Assembly: GCF_027667425.1 (NCBI RefSeq)
Contig: NZ_JAQEGR010000011.1
Span: 1-64,000, forward strand
DNA length: 64,000 nucleotides
Source: Fusicatenibacter saccharivorans
Lineage (GTDB): Bacteria; Bacillota; Clostridia; Lachnospirales; Lachnospiraceae
Reading direction: 5' to 3'
Below the pieces are notes generated by a model that saw only the letters and a program-made list of their open reading frames with translations, had not been told where the DNA came from and searched no databases. The translations under genes were made by a program, and so were the position numbers. This document shows, piece by piece, positions 34,460-42,786 of this stretch (the first letter of the stretch is position 1; every line of letters begins with the position of its first letter).

Positions 34460-36424
34460 CTATTCGTCCTGTGTTTCCATCTCTTCGAGTTCCAGTTCCG
34501 TTTCCATCATGCGTTCCAGCAGGGATTCCTGTGTCTGATTTTCTTCGTCTATTTTCGTCTGAAGCTCCATCAGCCGTTCGTAATCTGCGGAAAGTTCCGG
34601 GTCCATCATTTCCAGTTGAAGTTCTGACATTCTGCTCTCACTCTCCGCAAGCTGCTCCTCGTATTTTTCGAGCTGCCGTTTTAAGCGGGACAGAATTTTT
34701 CCCGGGTTATAATATTTCTTTTTGTCAAACACATCATCCAGCGTCGGAACGTCGGCCGGTTTTCGTACAGCTCCTCCCGCATTTCCCGTTTCTCTGCCCG
34801 GCGTCTGCCGTTTGATTTCTTCGAGATACTGTGCATAATTCATTTCGTAAAATTGTACGTCGCTCTCGCCGAACTCCAGAATACCGGTTGCCACCTGGTT
34901 GATGAAATAACGGTCGTGCGATACGAACAAAACGGTTCCCTCGTAGCTGGTCAGCATTTTTTCCAGCGCTTCTTTTCCCGCCAGATCCATGTGATTCGTC
35001 GGCTCGTCCAGGATCAGGAAATTCGGTTTCGTATAGAAAATCCGGCAGAGCTCCAGCCGCACTTTTTCACCGCCGGAGAGCTGCCCCATTTTCTTTTCGA
35101 CATCCTCACCGGAAAACAGAAAGGCTCCCAGTGCGCTTCGGACATCGTTGCGAAGCAGGTTCGGATAAAGACTCCAGAAATAGTCGAGCACCGTCTGCTC
35201 CGGGTCGAATTTCTGGTTGACTGCTTTGTGCTGATCGAAGTAGGCAAAATCCACGCGGTTTCCAAATTGATAACTTCCGCCCAGTGGATTGATTTCGCCC
35301 ACAACGGTTTTCAGAAGCGTCGATTTTCCTTTTCCGTTTTCTCCGATGATCACAATCCGTTCTGCTTTTTTGATGACGGCCGAAACCTCGCTCAGGACGG
35401 TATCGTATCCGATTTTCAGTTTCTTCATCGTGAGCACATCCGTATAGCTTTCGCGTACCGGATGGAATAAGGCGTGGAATGTCCTCGTGTCAAACCGCCG
35501 CGGTTTCTCAATTTTTACCATGTGCTCGATCGCCATTCGTTTCGAACGGGTGGCCGCAACTTTTGTCGGTGTGTTTTTCCATTTTTCAATCCACGCCGTC
35601 AGACGCTCGATTTCCTTCTGCTGCGCTTCATAGTCTTTTTCCTGTTTGATCTGTGCTTCTTCTTTTTGTTTCACAAATGCCGAATAATTTCCCGGATACC
35701 GTTTGATGTCACCGTATTCGATTTCATACGTCACATCAATCACGCGGTCCAGAAACATGCGGTCATGTGATACAATGATAACGGCATTTTCGTAGCTTTT
35801 CAGATAATTTTCCAACCACTCCACTGCAGCGATGTCGAGGTGGTTGGTCGGCTCGTCCAGAAGCAGGATGTCCGGGCGCTGTAAGAGGAGCTGAATTAGG
35901 GCAATTTTTGTCTGCTGTCCGCCCGAAAATTCACCGATCGGTTTTTCCAGATCTTCGAGCGCAAAACCAAATTTCTGGAACATCGTTTCCATATCTTTTT
36001 TCCAGCTGTACCCGTGCAGACTCTCGATTCTCCGCTCCAGAAAATCGTACTCCGCCAGCAGCTTTTTGTGATCTTCCGTCTCGGCGAGCAGCTTTTCGAT
36101 TTCCTTTTTTCGTGCCTCGCACGCAAAGACTTCTGAGAAAGCCTTCTCCAGCTCCTCTTTTACCGGCACATCTCCATCGGTAAAATTAATCTGGCGCAGA
36201 AAACCGATGTTCTGTTTTCCGCTCATTGTAATCCCGCAGGTCTCGTCGCTGTCCAGATTACTCATCTCAATATCCCCGGCAATCAGCCGCAGCAGCGTCG
36301 TTTTTCCACAGCCGTTTCTACCGACAATTGCAATTTTTTCTGTATCGTGAATTTCGAAATTCACACTGTTTAAAATCGTATCCGCGCCAAACTGTACTTT
36401 TGCATTTCTGATCTGATATCTCAT
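34460..36424 (-). CDS. ABC-F family ATPase
   Basis: A soluble protein with two ATP-binding cassettes and no membrane domain, acting on ribosomes. It has 654 residues. Cassette 1 has GRNGCGKTTLLRL near residue 36, GEFSGGQQTKIALIQLL and LLLDEPTNHLD. Cassette 2 has GENGKGKSTLLKT, QLSGGEKVRLELC and LILDEPTNHMD. The linker (RLTAWIEKWKNTPTK) is the P-site interaction motif region. The C-terminus from about 575 is a coiled coil (KRQLEKYEEQLAESE). This layout fits housekeeping ABC-F proteins, though some relatives protect against ribosome-targeting antibiotics. The start follows AAAAGG. Confidence 0.92.
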   Translation of the reverse strand: MRYQIRNAKVQFGADTILNSVNFEIHDTEKIAIVGRNGCGKTTLLRLIAGDIEMSNLDSDETCGITMSGKQNIGFLRQINFTDGDVPVKEELEKAFSEVFACEARKKEIEKLLAETEDHKKLLAEYDFLERRIESLHGYSWKKDMETMFQKFGFALEDLEKPIGEFSGGQQTKIALIQLLLQRPDILLLDEPTNHLDIAAVEWLENYLKSYENAVIIVSHDRMFLDRVIDVTYEIEYGDIKRYPGNYSAFVKQKEEAQIKQEKDYEAQQKEIERLTAWIEKWKNTPTKVAATRSKRMAIEHMVKIEKPRRFDTRTFHALFHPVRESYTDVLTMKKLKIGYDTVLSEVSAVIKKAERIVIIGENGKGKSTLLKTVVGEINPLGGSYQFGNRVDFAYFDQHKAVNQKFDPEQTVLDYFWSLYPNLLRNDVRSALGAFLFSGEDVEKKMGQLSGGEKVRLELCRIFYTKPNFLILDEPTNHMDLAGKEALEKMLTSYEGTVLFVSHDRYFINQVATGILEFGESDVQFYEMNYAQYLEEIKRQTPGRETGNAGGAVRKPADVPTLDDVFDKKKYYNPGKILSRLKRQLEKYEEQLAESESRMSELQLEMMDPELSADYERLMELQTKIDEENQTQESLLERMMETELELEEMETQDE

Positions 36425-36572
36425 GTTTTATACCTTTTCTGTTGTGTGAACCTCACAGTCGGTATTTTCACGGAGTCTGACATGTCGAAAATAGTTCGAC
36501 TGTGACTTACCTCATGTCAGTGGAGGATACCGATTTCTCTCCGCCCGCCACTGCTGTTATGTTTCTTTTAAC

Positions 36573-36611
36573 AATTCATCCCACCGCTTTAGAAGCGGGG
36601 GACTTCTTGTC
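36573..36611 (+). mobile_element. IS200/IS605-family end remnant
   Basis: AATTCATCCCACCGCTTTAG and the following GAAGCGGGGGACTTCTTGTC form the hairpin and flanks typical of the right end of IS200/IS605-group elements (TTCATCCC...GGGG...CTTCTTG). No tnpA or tnpB coding sequence is next to it, so this is a fragment left after deletion. The wider gap (36425-36843) otherwise holds a terminator and a palindrome. Confidence 0.5.
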
Positions 36612-36706
36612 TACTGATGTTAAAATTCTGCTTCCATTATACCGTCTCCGCCCTTCGTTCTCAATGCCAAAAATTTTTCGAATCAAATTTGGTACGCCTG
36701 CGGCAT

Positions 36707-36754
36707 AAAAATATCTCTGTTTTACTGATTTGCTCCAGTAAAACAGAGATATTT
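36707..36754 (-). terminator. Terminator after small membrane protein gene
   Basis: Perfect 19-bp stem (36709-36727 with 36736-36754), 8-nt loop, followed by T on the minus strand. Confidence 0.75.
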
Positions 36755-36790
36755 AACTTCCTATATATTCCGAAAGTCCCTTACGCAAAA

Positions 36791-36810
36791 ATACTACTCA
36801 TGAGTAGTAT
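36791..36810. promoter_or_regulatory. Perfect 20-bp palindrome
   Basis: ATACTACTCATGAGTAGTAT, a perfect dyad with no loop, as in operators for dimeric regulators. It lies between the stop of the 36844 gene and its terminator, far (about 370 bp) from the ABC-F start, so which promoter it serves is unclear. Confidence 0.4.
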
Positions 36811-36843
36811 ATAATATTCTTCTCTTTTTTTCAATGCTGTCTC

Positions 36844-37332
36844 TTAACAGATTTTCCCAACCAGCACTACAATCCCAGCTGTCACAAGTGCAATGATCAG
36901 ATACAGAATCGTCGCCAGGCCTCGTTTTGTCAGCACGGTTTTCCATGGTTTTATGTACGGAATCCCTTCCATTCCTTTGATCTCCCATATTTTACTGTGT
37001 CCAACCCACACCCGGTCAAGCATAATTCCGTCGAACCAGTTCATCACCACAAGGAAGAGGTAGGATTGGAGATATGCCGTCTTGAAATCGGTGACTTTAT
37101 TCCAGACAAAAATGATCGCGATCAGCACCACGAACAAAATGATGCAAAATGGAATCATAACCTGCTTTCCTTTTTTCATGACCGCATCTTTGTCGATCAG
37201 TCCACGTTTATCGGCTTCTTCTATATATTCCTTTGGATAAAAATAAACACAGTTCATTCCATCATTTCTTACCAGACACTTTACCATCAGAATAAACAGA
37301 AGACAGTATAATATGTTTTGCAACAACAGCAT
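36844..37332 (-). CDS. Conserved membrane protein of unknown function
   Basis: The 162-residue protein has four hydrophobic segments: 1-20 (LLLQNILYCLLFILMVKCLV), about 60-78 (FCIILFVVLIAIIFVW), about 88-103 (YLFLVVMNWFDGIML) and about 137-160 (ATILYLIIALVTAGIVVLVG). The stretch NWFDGIMLDRVWVGHSKIW with IPYIKPW recurs in a family of small clostridial membrane proteins whose function I do not know. It has its own promoter (37377-37405) and terminator, so it is monocistronic. Confidence 0.6.
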   Translation of the reverse strand: MLLLQNILYCLLFILMVKCLVRNDGMNCVYFYPKEYIEEADKRGLIDKDAVMKKGKQVMIPFCIILFVVLIAIIFVWNKVTDFKTAYLQSYLFLVVMNWFDGIMLDRVWVGHSKIWEIKGMEGIPYIKPWKTVLTKRGLATILYLIIALVTAGIVVLVGKIC

Positions 37333-37376
37333 CTCACATTCCTCCTCAGACTACCGTTTATGTTTCTTATAGCTTC

Positions 37377-37405
37377 ATGTTAGTTCAGGCTAATCACATT
37401 GTCAA
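37377..37405 (-). promoter_or_regulatory. Promoter of membrane protein gene
   Basis: TTGACA (37405-37400), 17-bp spacer, TAACAT (37382-37377). Confidence 0.5.
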
Positions 37406-37609
37406 GAGGACTTGCTGTTTTTACATTAACACTGCCGCAATGGATAAATTATAATCGTTTATAAAGCAAAAAAAGAAACGAGCAAGTCCTGTCAGGCATA
37501 AACCTTACCCAGTGAAAACCCATTTCTTTTTTAGACAATGTCAAAGATACCATACTTCTTTCTCCCATCGAACTTTCTTTACACTCGTCCCTCATTTATT
37601 TTACAATTT

Positions 37610-38134
37610 CTATTTCAGATTGCAAAACTCATCCGCCGTCAGCTCATAGTCGACAGAAGATTCCATTTCCCCCAGCTGATTTTTCCAGGAATTGTAATGG
37701 ACTGCGGTTTTGCGGAAGCCGAGTTTCTCGTAGACATGCTGTGCTCTTGTGTTTTTGAGGTTGGTATCAAGAAAAATAACGTTGGCTCCCATGCGGAACA
37801 ATTCTTCTATGAGCATGCTCAGTACAACTCTTCCAATGCCTTTTTCCTGGTAATCGGATTCGCAGATTTTGATTCCGATTTCATATCGATGATTTTCGAA
37901 TACATAGAAACTCATTTCGCCGATTCGCACATCGTTGTATTCTATGATGAGTCTTCGTCTTGTTTCATCGCTGTCGTCGGCAATCTGTTTTTCAATTTCC
38001 GCTGCGCTTGTCCCAAGCCCGTTTGGAAATCCGGCGTGGGCCATGACGGTTCCATCGTTCCACCAGACGGCTAATTGTTCACAATCTTTCTTTTCGGCAT
38101 TTCTAATGCACAGCTGATTGTATTTTATGTTCAT
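37610..38134 (-). CDS. GNAT family N-acetyltransferase
   Basis: The start is at 38134 (MNIKYNQLCIRNAEK), seven codons inside the longest reading. The 174-residue protein has the RimJ/RimL-like arrangement: CIRNAEKKDCEQLAVWWND, then YEIGIKICESDYQEKGIGRV (acetyl-CoA-binding Q/R-x-x-G-x-G) and NTRAQHVYEKLGFRK. The substrate is unknown. It is the last of four minus-strand genes spaced by 4-bp overlap, 27 bp and 25 bp, so probably an operon. Confidence 0.85.
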   Translation of the reverse strand: MNIKYNQLCIRNAEKKDCEQLAVWWNDGTVMAHAGFPNGLGTSAAEIEKQIADDSDETRRRLIIEYNDVRIGEMSFYVFENHRYEIGIKICESDYQEKGIGRVVLSMLIEELFRMGANVIFLDTNLKNTRAQHVYEKLGFRKTAVHYNSWKNQLGEMESSVDYELTADEFCNLK

Positions 38135-38159
38135 TTCTTCTCTCTTTCTCTGCAATCAC

Positions 38160-38600
38160 TTACAGCTTAGACTCATACCATTCCTCCGCCGTTTTCTCAA
38201 ATCCGACCGACTGGAACATGCGCTGGCTTTGTCCATTAAAAGAATAAATATTGGCTTTTACCCGCTCCATTCCCTTTTCTCTTGCAAGCTTCAGCATCTC
38301 CAGAACGCACCGTCTTCCAATATGCTGATTCTGGTATTCTTTACAGACAACGACAGCGATTTCACTATTCTCTCTCAGCGAAACATCTCCCACCAGCACG
38401 CCCTTATATTCTATATAATAGCAGTCACCGTGCGCGGTAAGATAATCATACATCCGATGCAACAGCTCCACATCATACGGCTTCTCCCGGTTGTCCACCT
38501 GCCTACACACGTCCAGATCCTGATACCACGGAAGAGAGGCCTCGTCATTCCTGTAATATGGGATCAGCCGGAGTTCATTGTCTATGATTCGTTCGGTCAT
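38160..38600 (-). CDS. GNAT family N-acetyltransferase
   Basis: The 146-residue protein shows YYIEYKGVLVGDVSLRENSE, IAVVVCKEYQNQHIGRRCVL (acetyl-CoA loop) and YSFNGQSQRMFQSVGF, a complete GNAT domain of near-minimal size. It starts MTERIIDNELRLIPY, typical of members acting on small molecules or N-termini, but no substrate can be assigned. It lies between another GNAT and a P-loop kinase, all in the same direction. Confidence 0.85.
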   Translation of the reverse strand: MTERIIDNELRLIPYYRNDEASLPWYQDLDVCRQVDNREKPYDVELLHRMYDYLTAHGDCYYIEYKGVLVGDVSLRENSEIAVVVCKEYQNQHIGRRCVLEMLKLAREKGMERVKANIYSFNGQSQRMFQSVGFEKTAEEWYESKL

Positions 38601-38627
38601 TTTGGTTTGGCTCCTTGTTTTTTGATC

Positions 38628-39122
38628 TTAAAGTGCTGCAATTTCCTCTGTAATTTCACAGACACTCTTATTACTCGTATCAATTTTTACCGTATCAAGT
38701 ACCTGATACATCTGAATTCGTGCAATGCTTTTGTCCATAATCTCTTCCGTACGAATCTTATTTGCGATGTCGGATAATAACCGCTTCCGCAAATTTGCTT
38801 CATCCACGATCAGCGAAATTTTAATCACTCTGCATTCTTCCGTGTCCAGCTTACTGACGATTTCATCAACAATACTCTGCTCATGCATCACCCAGCAGAA
38901 AATAACGTTTTCATAAGCGCTGCAATGCAGAAAGTTATTCAGCAGATAACAGATGTTGTCCATCACCATCTCTTTCGTCTCATCCGTCACCTGAAACGGA
39001 TCGGCGTCCCAGCACCAGTCGCCGTCAAGAAAAACGCTGTTCGCCAGATCTTTTTTCAGCTGCTGACTTACCGTCGTCTTGCCAACGCCCATCGTTCCGC
39101 CGATCAAATATAATGTTTTCAT
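38628..39122 (-). CDS. P-loop nucleotide kinase-like protein
   Basis: The 164-residue protein has a Walker A motif near the N-terminus (IGGTMGVGKTTVS, residues 7-19), then LDGDWCWDADPF, which resembles the substrate-binding DxD region of small-molecule kinases, and a lid-like arginine-rich stretch (EANLRKRLLSDIANKIR). The family is AAA_18/AAA_33-like. Its ATG overlaps the stop of the histidine phosphatase gene by 4 bp, so the two are coupled. The phosphorylated substrate is unknown. Confidence 0.75.
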   Translation of the reverse strand: MKTLYLIGGTMGVGKTTVSQQLKKDLANSVFLDGDWCWDADPFQVTDETKEMVMDNICYLLNNFLHCSAYENVIFCWVMHEQSIVDEIVSKLDTEECRVIKISLIVDEANLRKRLLSDIANKIRTEEIMDKSIARIQMYQVLDTVKIDTSNKSVCEITEEIAAL

Positions 39123-39697
39123 TTTTCTCTCCCCATAACACGAATGTCCGAAAAAATATCGTTTTCAAAAAGGATTTCAAATCCATCTGCCGGCTGAAAT
39201 CTGCCATTCAGGATTTCTTTTCCATGGAAGGATATTTTTCTTACTTTGTTTTCCGCATCTTTCACTTCAATTTCACAGTAAGAAAGCAAATATGCACAGA
39301 TCGCCGTCGCATGAGAAACCACGAGTGCTGTTTCTCCTTCTTCCATCTGTCCGACGATAGAATCGATCGCGGTTTTCATCCGCACCTTCACTTGATTTAA
39401 CGATTCCCCGCCCGGATTGCGAAAATCGTGATCTTCATACTGTTTCAGCCAGAAATCCTCCCTGGCATCCCCGATCGTTCTTTCATGCAGCTCCTTCACA
39501 ATGACCGGGTGATCTGCGATGAATTCAGCCGTTTCCATTGCTCTCCGATAAGGTGAAGAAAAGCATCTGTCCACATTTGAAAATATATTTCTTTTTGATA
39601 CAGCAAGCGCTTTTCCCTCTTCCGATAGAGGAATCTGCTCATTCGGTATATCCCCTTTTTCCGGGATGGAATGCCTCATTAAAAATATTTTTTTCAC
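39119..39697 (-). CDS. Histidine phosphatase superfamily protein
   Basis: The 192-residue protein begins with the catalytic LMRHSIPEKG (RH motif, residues 7-9), then SSPYRRAMETAEFIADHP, HERTIGDAREDFW with the acid-base Glu/Asp, and ALVVSHATAICAYL with the second catalytic His. The family includes phosphoglycerate mutases and many small-molecule phosphatases. Cluster context (kinase and two acetyltransferases downstream) suggests action on a dedicated metabolite, which is inference. Confidence 0.85.
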   Translation of the reverse strand: MKKIFLMRHSIPEKGDIPNEQIPLSEEGKALAVSKRNIFSNVDRCFSSPYRRAMETAEFIADHPVIVKELHERTIGDAREDFWLKQYEDHDFRNPGGESLNQVKVRMKTAIDSIVGQMEEGETALVVSHATAICAYLLSYCEIEVKDAENKVRKISFHGKEILNGRFQPADGFEILFENDIFSDIRVMGREK

Positions 39698-39927
39698 TTC
39701 ACTCTCCCCTGCTGTTATTCCTAAAGTTTTTTAATCAAAAACATCTCCATCGGCTTTTTTCCATATCCTTTTTCTGATGTTCCCCAGCGATAAAAAGCAT
39801 GGTGCAAAACGGAGTATTATCCCAGAAAAGATTATATTGCAGCAATCAAATGTTTCCAGCGGACCTGCTCTTGTGGATATTCTTGATAAACTGATACGAA
39901 TGGATGTTGTTGCAAAAGAAGCTCCTA

Positions 39928-40035
39928 TTAACGATGAAAATGATGTGTCGCACGGACGGAAGCTTCCCACAGTTCCACCAGCGTTTCCATCCGCGGCATT
40001 CTCTCCTGTACTTCATATATTGTTATCTTACTCAT
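39928..40035 (-). pseudogene. N-terminal relic of a GNAT acetyltransferase
   Basis: An ATG at 40035, behind GAAGGAAG and overlapping the tdk stop, opens a 35-residue reading containing METLVELWEASVRATHHF. That block is characteristic of YjaB-like acetyltransferases, but the reading runs into a stop at 39928. The remaining sequence down to 39700 has no intact continuation. It looks like a former gene coupled to tdk that lost its body. Confidence 0.55.
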
Positions 40036-40633
40036 CTTCCTTCCACAGCTTTCCTTCTTTATAATGTTTCCTGCAAAGCGCCACATAACTCTCGTTCGAT
40101 CCAAGGAAAATCTGCGCGCCTTCCCGAACGATTTTTCCGTCTGCGTATCTCGTATTGCACTGCGCCCGTCTTCCGCACCAGCAGACCGTTGGGACTTCCT
40201 CGATGATGTCAGCGATTTCCATCAATCTTCTCGAACCCGGAAACAGATGTGTCTGGAAGTCCGCACGCAGACCGTAGCAGAGAACCGGAATCCCATAAAA
40301 ATCCACGATGTCCGAAAGCGTATCAACTTCCTCCGGAGAAAGAAACTGCGCCTCGTCGATAAGAACCGCATCCACTTTCTTTCCGTGATACCGGTATTCC
40401 CCGCTGTCTGCACTCCAGGTCTCTGAAATTTCTTTTAAAAATTCATCCACATATTCCGCCGGTGCCTCCAGCCCGATGCGGGACTTGATTTCATGTTCTC
40501 CGTCGCGGTTGTCCGTCCGCGGCTTCAACAGGACAGCATACTGCCCGCGCTCCTCATAATTATAGCGAACCATCAAAATATTAGCAGATTTCGAACTGCC
40601 CATCGCGCCGTAGCGGAAATATAATTTTGCCAT
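40028..40633 (-). CDS. tdk: Thymidine kinase, type II
   Basis: Phosphorylates thymidine with ATP for salvage. The 201-residue protein has the P-loop YGAMGSSKSANIL (residues 8-20), Walker B VDAVLIDEAQFL, the lasso-loop region and the zinc-binding cysteines CWCGRRAQCNTR plus a C-terminal CRKH. Length is normal for the family. The gene appears to have its own transcript. A GNAT relic overlaps its stop codon. Confidence 0.96.
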   Translation of the reverse strand: MAKLYFRYGAMGSSKSANILMVRYNYEERGQYAVLLKPRTDNRDGEHEIKSRIGLEAPAEYVDEFLKEISETWSADSGEYRYHGKKVDAVLIDEAQFLSPEEVDTLSDIVDFYGIPVLCYGLRADFQTHLFPGSRRLMEIADIIEEVPTVCWCGRRAQCNTRYADGKIVREGAQIFLGSNESYVALCRKHYKEGKLWKEDE

Positions 40634-40725
40634 TGTTTTTCGTCCTTTTGTCTTTTCTTATTCTTTCAGTTCTTTCCGTAAAAACGACTCCTCATCAAGC
40701 CAAGTCTCTTAAAAATCATCGCCTT

Positions 40726-40956
40726 CTATTCCTTCCTCATTTTTCTTTGAATCACCCACCGAACCGCCAGCGTCACCGCAATCAGAACCGCCGCAATTAC
40801 GCCATCCCGCAGAATCCCTGTATACCACGGTGCAGACCACGTCTCATACAAACCGGGGTGTGCTGTGTAGTCATAATACGTATAAACGCTCTTTCCAAGA
40901 AACACGCCAACGACACACCACAGAAAAATTCCGGAAATTTTATGGATTGTTTTCAT
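40726..40956 (-). CDS. Small two-helix membrane protein
   Basis: The 76-residue product has two clear membrane helices, ISGIFLWCVVGVFLGKSVY near the N-terminus and DGVIAAVLIAVTLAVRWVI near the C-terminus, joined by an aromatic-rich loop, and ends in a basic tail (QRKMRKE). A purine-rich GGGGGCAG site precedes the ATG. I do not recognise a family. Membrane topology is the only support for calling it real. Confidence 0.5.
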   Translation of the reverse strand: MKTIHKISGIFLWCVVGVFLGKSVYTYYDYTAHPGLYETWSAPWYTGILRDGVIAAVLIAVTLAVRWVIQRKMRKE

Positions 40957-40984
40957 TGCTCTGCCCCCATTTCTTCTCTATAAC

Positions 40985-41020
40985 AGAAAACTACCGACAA
41001 ACCTGCTTTTATCGATAGTT
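40985..41020 (-). terminator. Terminator after AAA/nuclease copy 3
   Basis: ACTATCGA (41019-41012) pairs with TCGGTAGT (40997-40990) with one G-U pair, followed by TTTTC on the minus strand. Confidence 0.5.
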
Positions 41021-41038
41021 CTCTTACCTCTCAAGCAC

Positions 41039-42664
41039 TCAATTTAAGCTTTCCACTCTACACCTGTGCTTTTTCTCCGTCTTTTCATACCCAATTCCCA
41101 CAGCCAGTATTTTTCCTGTATACTTTTTCTGTTCTGCAAGCCGCGGCACAAATTTTAATGCATACTTCCTGTCTTTGATCTGCTGAATTGCTTCTTCCGG
41201 AGTGTGGTCTACTTTTAGTTCAAGAATAATTCCATCTGCGGTCAGATCATATGGATAGAAAATAAAATCCACATACCCAACTCCCGCCTTATCCTCACGC
41301 TCTACCCGGTAACTGTCACGCGCAGCCAGGTATACCAGATTGACAATGGCTGACAATTCTGTCTCATGGTTGTACGACAGCAGCGGAACTTCCGTATCGT
41401 GCACCAGTTCCAGAATTTTTTCCATCGTATGCGTATCTCCCGCCAGAGTCGCTTTCAGCATTTTCTCGGACTCTTTCGCCAGACGATATACATATCCCAG
41501 AGATTCATTCTTCATCAGCAGCTCATCAAACTTCTCCATCAATTCCCTGTTCGGAATAGACACTTTTCCATTCAAATAGCTTAAAAATCCATACACCACC
41601 ATCGCAGAGTAAATTTCATCTCTCGTAGACAGGTTCATGGAAGTGGCCGCATATTCCTGTATTTTTGCCGAAACTGACTCTCCTGCTGCCATCAGTGCAA
41701 GGTCATCCCTGACGTCGGATACATTATTTCGAATGTAATAATAAATTTCATCATATGGACCTGAGCTGGTCCAGTAATTTGCCAGATTGTTAAACTGTAG
41801 TGCAAAAACAACGGAGCGTGGATTGTATACCCGCTCTCCCGATTTTGTATAATAACCGTTATACCAGTCTCGCAGACCTTTTCGCGTCACATTTTTTATT
41901 TTTCTCTGTTTTTCGCATTCTCTACAGTACCTTTCATACAAATCATCCACTTCGTCATCTGTAAATCCAAAGTATGTTCCGAACATTGGTGAATTTACCA
42001 TCGTGAACTCCGCAAACATATTCAGTTCCGATCCGCTGGAATATTTCGCAATCGGCAAAATTCCCGTCATATACGATAAAATCACATAGGGACGGTCCTT
42101 CAGCAGATTACTTAAAAATGCCACATACTTTGCTTTATCCGCTTCTGTTATAAATCCCCTGTGAAAAATAAAATCCCATTCGTCCAGAACAAAAATAAAT
42201 TTTTCGCCATGATACTGTTGAAAGATCTCTTCCAGAATATCTCCAATCGCATCTGTTTCACTGGTTTTTGCATCCGGATACGCTTCCCGCAGATCACTGA
42301 TCAGAAGTTCTTCCACACGCTCGATATACTGTCGGTAAGATTCACAGTTTCTCGGCATTTTACTGAAATCAATCCGAATGACGTTATACTTGTTTTTGTA
42401 TTTCTGGCAGTCATCCGCTTCTGAAATTTTAAGCCGGTCAAAAAGTTCACCTGAATCAATACCCTTCTGAAAAAACGAGCTGATCATATTGGCCGCAATT
42501 GTTTTTCCAAATCTGCGCGGCCTTGTGACGCAAAGATGGCGATTCCCTGCAGCCACATAGGGAAACAGTTCCTGCAGCAGCATTGTTTTATCCACAAAAT
42601 ACGGGCTGCGGCTCTCACTCTGATACAGGGTATACGGTGTCTGACTGTTTAAATAAGCTCCCAT
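41039..42664 (-). CDS. AAA-ATPase-like / PD-(D/E)XK nuclease superfamily protein, copy 3
   Basis: The start at 42664 (MGAYLNSQTPY) follows GAGGAGG. The 541-residue protein is a more distant family member. It has YFVDKTMLL, P-loop RPRRFGKT, Walker B FIFVLDEWDFIFHR, and a nuclease core VDFIFYPYD followed by IILELKVDHTPEEAI. The ATPase and nuclease residues are all present, so it is intact by motif. It ends before its own terminator and has no obvious operon partner. Function is unknown. Confidence 0.88.
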   Translation of the reverse strand: MGAYLNSQTPYTLYQSESRSPYFVDKTMLLQELFPYVAAGNRHLCVTRPRRFGKTIAANMISSFFQKGIDSGELFDRLKISEADDCQKYKNKYNVIRIDFSKMPRNCESYRQYIERVEELLISDLREAYPDAKTSETDAIGDILEEIFQQYHGEKFIFVLDEWDFIFHRGFITEADKAKYVAFLSNLLKDRPYVILSYMTGILPIAKYSSGSELNMFAEFTMVNSPMFGTYFGFTDDEVDDLYERYCRECEKQRKIKNVTRKGLRDWYNGYYTKSGERVYNPRSVVFALQFNNLANYWTSSGPYDEIYYYIRNNVSDVRDDLALMAAGESVSAKIQEYAATSMNLSTRDEIYSAMVVYGFLSYLNGKVSIPNRELMEKFDELLMKNESLGYVYRLAKESEKMLKATLAGDTHTMEKILELVHDTEVPLLSYNHETELSAIVNLVYLAARDSYRVEREDKAGVGYVDFIFYPYDLTADGIILELKVDHTPEEAIQQIKDRKYALKFVPRLAEQKKYTGKILAVGIGYEKTEKKHRCRVESLN

Positions 42665-42732
42665 TCTGCGCCTCCTCTTTTCATACGTTCCATTATTTTT
42701 TATTATAACCGATCCCGCTCTGTTTTCCAATT

Positions 42733-42786
42733 AAAAAGGCAGAAGAAATGAAACCTTTTATCCCGTTTCCATTTCCTCTGCCTTTC
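42733..42786 (-). terminator. Terminator after exonuclease gene
   Basis: GGCAGAGGAAATGG pairs with TCATTTCTTCTGCC (arms 42786-42769 and 42752-42739), followed by T on the minus strand. It directly abuts the stop codon. Confidence 0.7.

Noticed and set aside
39777..40064. 95-codon plus-strand frame between the histidine phosphatase and tdk.
   Set aside because: No ribosome site or recognisable domain; the opposite strand contains a GNAT relic, so this region is better explained as decayed sequence.
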